Positions 4,796-7,559 of a DNA stretch of 7,559 nt are shown here, piece by piece. The notes under the pieces were generated by a model. It was not told where the DNA came from. It did not search any database and saw only the letters and a list, made by a program, of their open reading frames with translations. The stretch is from the NCBI GenBank assembly GCA_010027105.1, contig RGVT01000124.1, positions 1 to 7,559 on the forward strand. The letters run 5' to 3'. Source of the stretch: Planctomycetia bacterium. GTDB lineage: Bacteria > Planctomycetota > Planctomycetia > Pirellulales > UBA1268. How positions within the stretch are numbered: the first letter of the stretch is position 1; every line of letters starts with the position of its first letter. Position numbers and translations under genes: made by a program.

Positions 4796-5649
4796 CGCCG
4801 CTCGCCGCCGACCATGCCGCGTGTGCCGAGATGCTGCGGCGCGCGGGCTCGAGTTTCGCCCTGCCGATCCGGCTCCTGCCACCCGAGAAGCGCCGGGGCA
4901 CGACGGCGCTCTATGCGTTCTGTCGCCGGGCCGACGACATCGTCGACGACGCGCACGACCTGCGGGCGGCGGCTGCCGAACTCGACCTTTTCGAGCACCG
5001 GCTTCGGGCCGCTCTCAGGGGGGATGCGGTCGACGATGCCGTGCTTCGTGCGGTGGGCGACACCGCGCGCCGGTTCGGGGTGCCCGAGGCGAGCCTGCTC
5101 GACGTCGTCGCCGGCGTGCGGATGGACCTCCACCGACGCGGCTTCGAGACGTTCGCCGACCTCGAGGAATACTGCCGCCGGGTGGCGAGCGCCGTCGGCA
5201 TCGCCGCCATCCACATCTGGGGTTTCCTCTCCGCCGAAGCGCTGCCCGCGGCCCACGCCTGCGGCCTGGCCTTCCAGCTCACGAACATCCTCCGCGACAT
5301 CTCCGAGGACCGTGCCCGCGGTCGGCTCTACCTCGCCCATGAGGATCTCGTCGCCTGCGGATGCGACCCCGCCCGTCTGAACGCCGGCCAGACCTGCCCC
5401 GAGGTGGCTCGCGTCGTGCAGCTCTACGTCGAGCGCACCGCCGCCAGGTTCCGTGCGGCAGCGCAGCTCGACCGGCTGCTCTCGACCGACGGCCGGATCG
5501 TCTTTCGGGCGATGTTCGCAGCCTACGGTGCGCTGTTCGCCGCGGTCCGCCGAGCCGGCGACTCGGTCGTGACCCGGCGGGTGCGGCCCGCGCGGGCGAC
5601 GCTGCTGGCGAAGACGATCGCCGGTGTCTTCCTGGGGCCGCGGCCATGA
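4792..5649 (+). CDS. hpnD: Presqualene diphosphate synthase HpnD
   Basis: A 285-residue squalene/phytoene synthase-family enzyme that joins two farnesyl diphosphates to presqualene diphosphate, the first step of the three-enzyme bacterial squalene route. Seen in order: SFALPIRLLPPEKR (21-34), the first Asp-rich motif LYAFCRRADDIVDD (D48, D49, D52), GVRMDLHRRGFETFADLEEYC (108-128, HpnD-like wording), RVASAVG (130-136), and the second Asp-rich motif FQLTNILRDISED (D169, D173) followed by GRLYL. Length is typical. ATG 4792 overlaps the hpnC stop, and the TGA at 5647-5649 overlaps the hpnE ATG, so the three proteins are probably made by coupled translation from one mRNA. Paralogy with HpnC is evident in the shared motif order. 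It could in principle be read as a phytoene synthase, but the hpnC and hpnE neighbours make HpnD much more likely. Confidence 0.94.
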   Translation: MTPLAADHAACAEMLRRAGSSFALPIRLLPPEKRRGTTALYAFCRRADDIVDDAHDLRAAAAELDLFEHRLRAALRGDAVDDAVLRAVGDTARRFGVPEASLLDVVAGVRMDLHRRGFETFADLEEYCRRVASAVGIAAIHIWGFLSAEALPAAHACGLAFQLTNILRDISEDRARGRLYLAHEDLVACGCDPARLNAGQTCPEVARVVQLYVERTAARFRAAAQLDRLLSTDGRIVFRAMFAAYGALFAAVRRAGDSVVTRRVRPARATLLAKTIAGVFLGPRP

Positions 5650-7052
5650 GCAGCGCGGTGGAACACCGTCACGCTGGTTCGGCGCCGCGGATCGCCGTCG
5701 TGGGGGGCGGCCTGTCCGGGCTCGCCGCCGCCGCTGCTCTCGCCGAGCGCGGCATCCCGGTGACGCTCTTCGAGGCGCGGCGCCGCTGTGGCGGCCGGGC
5801 AGCCTCGTTCGAGGATCCCGCGGCCGGCGGGCTCGTCGACGCCTGCCAGCACGTGGCCATGGGGTGCTGCACCAACTTCCTCGACCTCTGCCGCACGGCA
5901 GGGCTCGCCGACGCCCTGCGGCGCGATCGCACGCTGTGGTTCGTCGGCCCCGACGGATCGCGGGCGGCGTGCACGCCGTCGGCGAGGCTGCCCGCCCCAC
6001 TGCACCTCGCCCCCCTGCTCTTCGCGCTCAGGCATTTTTCACTCGTCGAGAAGGTCGTGCTCGGTATCGGCATGATGCGACTCGCCCGGTGCCGGGACGG
6101 CGATGATCCGGCCGGGCGGTCGGCCGCGGCGTGGCTGCGCGGCCACGGCCAGCCACGGCGAGTCGTGGAGCTCTTCTGGCGGCCGGTGCTCGAAAGCGCG
6201 CTCGGCGAGTCGATCGACCTCGTCAGCGTGCCGGCCGCCCGGAAGGTGGTGGCCGACGCTTTCCTGGCCCACCGGGACGCGGCCGACCTGTACGTGCCGC
6301 TCGAGCCGCTCGGCGGCCTGTTCGGCGTGCGGCTCGCGGCGTGGCTGGGGCGATGCGGGGTCGAGATCCGCACCGGTGCCGCCGTCACCGGTCTCGATCG
6401 TGATCCTGCCGGGGCAGTGCGCGGAGTCTCGTGCGGCCGCGACACCCTGCCCTGCGCCGCCGCGATCGTGGCGGTGCCCTGGAGGCAGGCGGCCCGTCTC
6501 GTGCCCGACCTCGTGCCTCCGGCCGACGAGCGGCTGGCCGGATCGCCGATCACCGCGGTGCACCTGTGGTTCGACCGCGACGTCGTCGACCTGCCCCACG
6601 CGGTGCTCGTGGGGCGGGTGTCGCAGTGGGTGTTCCGCGGCGAAGGGTCGGCCGGCCGCGGCTACTGCCAGGTGGTGATCAGCGCGTCGCGCGGACTTCT
6701 GGGAGGGGATCGCGACGGGCTGCTCGACACCGTCGTGGACGAGGTCCGCGACGTCTTTCCGGCGGCCCGATCCGCCCGCCTCGTCGGGTCGAGGATCGTC
6801 ACCGATCCGACCGCGGTGCTCTCCGTGCGGCCCGGCGTCGAGGTGGCGCGTCCCGCGGCCGCGACCCGCGTGCCGAACCTGTTCCTGGCGGGCGATTGGA
6901 CGGCCACCGGCTGGCCCTCCACGATGGAGGGAGCCGTCCGCAGCGGTCGGCGCGCCGCCGAGGCGGTGCTCGAGTGGTGCGGTCGGCCGCAGCCGGTGCT
7001 CACGCCCGACCTGCCCCGCGCCCTCCTCGCCAGGCTGCTCACGGGGGCGTAG
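5646..7052 (+). CDS. hpnE: Hydroxysqualene dehydroxylase HpnE (FAD-dependent)
   Basis: A 468-residue flavoprotein of the amine oxidase/phytoene desaturase fold. HpnE reduces hydroxysqualene to squalene, the final step of the HpnD-HpnC-HpnE route. The N-terminus has the dinucleotide-binding motif RIAVVGGGLSGLAAA (15-29, G20-G-G-x-x-G25) with the ribose-binding E43 after the second strand, then CGGRAASF (48-55). Residues 65-76 (DACQHVAMGCCT) fit the D-x-G-Q-H-V-x-x-G-C-C-T block of HpnE, with Cys67 where Gly is usual. The C-terminal FAD motif is LFLAGDWTATGWPSTMEGAV (412-431). ATG 5646 overlaps the hpnD stop; the open frame upstream lies inside hpnD and shows no likeness. No Shine-Dalgarno is visible, which supports coupled translation. 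Its end overlaps the end of the convergent nucleosidase gene by 14 bases. Confidence 0.95.
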   Translation: MSSAVEHRHAGSAPRIAVVGGGLSGLAAAAALAERGIPVTLFEARRRCGGRAASFEDPAAGGLVDACQHVAMGCCTNFLDLCRTAGLADALRRDRTLWFVGPDGSRAACTPSARLPAPLHLAPLLFALRHFSLVEKVVLGIGMMRLARCRDGDDPAGRSAAAWLRGHGQPRRVVELFWRPVLESALGESIDLVSVPAARKVVADAFLAHRDAADLYVPLEPLGGLFGVRLAAWLGRCGVEIRTGAAVTGLDRDPAGAVRGVSCGRDTLPCAAAIVAVPWRQAARLVPDLVPPADERLAGSPITAVHLWFDRDVVDLPHAVLVGRVSQWVFRGEGSAGRGYCQVVISASRGLLGGDRDGLLDTVVDEVRDVFPAARSARLVGSRIVTDPTAVLSVRPGVEVARPAAATRVPNLFLAGDWTATGWPSTMEGAVRSGRRAAEAVLEWCGRPQPVLTPDLPRALLARLLTGA

Positions 7053-7559
7053 GGGGCAGCGCGGCGATGCCGCGCTCGAGTGCGTCGGCGAGTGAGCGGG
7101 AATCGACGACGGCCTGCTCCCAGAGCCGCCACAGGTCGCCCACGGCGGCGGGGCGGCGGCCCAGCGTGCCGAGCGCCAGCCCGAGCCTCCTCCACGGCGA
7201 CGCGGCCTCGGCGAGCCGGGCGACCTCCCTCGGAAGTTCCTCGTCGGCCGTGTCCGACACCACCCGCAGGCACGCGCACGGCAGGCCAGCGTCGCGTGCC
7301 TCTCGGGCCACCGCCCACGTCTCCATGTCGACGAGGTCGGCCGCGGCCTCGCGGCCGAGCCGGCGCTTCTCGTCGGCCGAGCACACGACCCGGTCGACGG
7401 AAAGGATACCGAGTGGGCGGCGGGCCGGGGCCGTCTCCAGACCGACGAGATCGATCGACTCCTCGCCCACCCTCGCGGCGCGCCATGGGCAGACGATTTC
7501 GCCCCGGGCGAGGTCGTCCGCGAGCGCCCCGGCGAATCCGGCGGCGATCACGAGCCGCG
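7039..7559 (-). CDS. Nucleoside phosphorylase/hydrolase superfamily protein, HpnG-like candidate (partial)
   Basis: The minus-strand frame is open from the window end to a TGA at 7041-7039, giving about 172 C-terminal residues. The fragment opens with RLVIAAGFAGALADDLARGE, matching the G-F-A-G-x-L-x-x-x-L-x-x-G-D/E region inside MTA/SAH nucleosidase-type proteins, so the GTG at 7551 is not the true start and roughly 50 residues lie outside. VDMETWAVA (D-M-E at 7329-7321) fits the ribose-binding Met-Glu motif, and RVVSDTADEELP carries the Asp (7254-7252) expected as general acid. The long C-terminal region with RRPAAVGDLWRLWEQA recalls HpnG, the hopanoid-associated phosphorylase that turns adenosylhopane into ribosylhopane. 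Adjacency to hpnCDE supports that reading, but a general MTA/SAH or futalosine nucleosidase is possible. It is convergent with hpnE, so it is not in the same operon. Confidence 0.75.
   Translation of the reverse strand, partial: RLVIAAGFAGALADDLARGEIVCPWRAARVGEESIDLVGLETAPARRPLGILSVDRVVCSADEKRRLGREAAADLVDMETWAVAREARDAGLPCACLRVVSDTADEELPREVARLAEAASPWRRLGLALGTLGRRPAAVGDLWRLWEQAVVDSRSLADALERGIAALPPTPP

Noticed and set aside
4456..6000. A 514-codon open frame on the minus strand
   Set aside because: It lies antisense to hpnC, hpnD and hpnE, is Arg/Ala/Gly-rich low-complexity translation with no recognisable domain, and arises from high GC content.
6662..7486. A minus-strand open frame across the end of hpnE and into the nucleosidase gene
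   Set aside because: It is out of frame with the nucleosidase motifs and is Arg/Gly-rich shadow sequence.
1..7559. tRNA, rRNA, CRISPR array, insertion sequence or transposase
   Set aside because: No clover-leaf sequence, repeat-spacer pattern, terminal inverted repeats with a transposase, or rRNA-like segment was seen on either strand.

Overview
The window looks like a chromosomal piece of a high-GC bacterium, most likely a planctomycete. This rests on the wording of the IspH and HpnE proteins, few clear Shine-Dalgarno sites, and a hpnCDE squalene operon beside accessory toxin-antitoxin debris; it is inference, not proof. Base composition is uneven: by hand count 841-900 has 32/60 G+C, while 5041-5100 has 46/60.

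Bases 1 to about 1400 are an accessory stretch. The left edge holds the tail of a DUF6932-like gene that breaks off in mid-domain and runs directly into the C-terminal two-thirds of a PIN-domain (VapC-like) toxin gene, as if a deletion had joined them. A 59-residue antitoxin-like ORF overlapping the PIN gene's end is still intact. A 107-base spacer with a strong 14-bp hairpin follows, then a complete two-gene toxin-antitoxin module (PF09720-type antitoxin and RelE/ParE-type toxin) joined by an ATGA stop/start overlap. Short identical words lie on both sides of this module.

Bases 1485 to 2705 carry two plus-strand genes: an HXXEE-family membrane protein of unknown function and a GNAT acetyltransferase of the phosphinothricin-acetyltransferase type.

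Bases 2716 to 7052 form the isoprenoid block. ispH (minus strand, last enzyme of the MEP pathway) and hpnC-hpnD-hpnE (plus strand) diverge from a 133-bp spacer that contains a perfect 8-bp inverted repeat. HpnD makes presqualene diphosphate from farnesyl diphosphate, HpnC converts it to hydroxysqualene, and HpnE reduces that to squalene; the three genes are joined by ATGA overlaps. IspH supplies the IPP/DMAPP precursors, so the locus joins supply and use of isoprenoid units. No squalene-hopene cyclase is visible, so the end product (hopanoid, C30 carotenoid or other) cannot be read from this window.

At the right edge a minus-strand nucleoside phosphorylase/hydrolase-superfamily gene, possibly HpnG-like, overlaps the end of hpnE tail to tail and runs out of the window. 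The core enzymes are known families; the least explained parts are the rearranged toxin-antitoxin region, its hairpin and repeats, and the ispH/hpnC intergenic inverted repeat.
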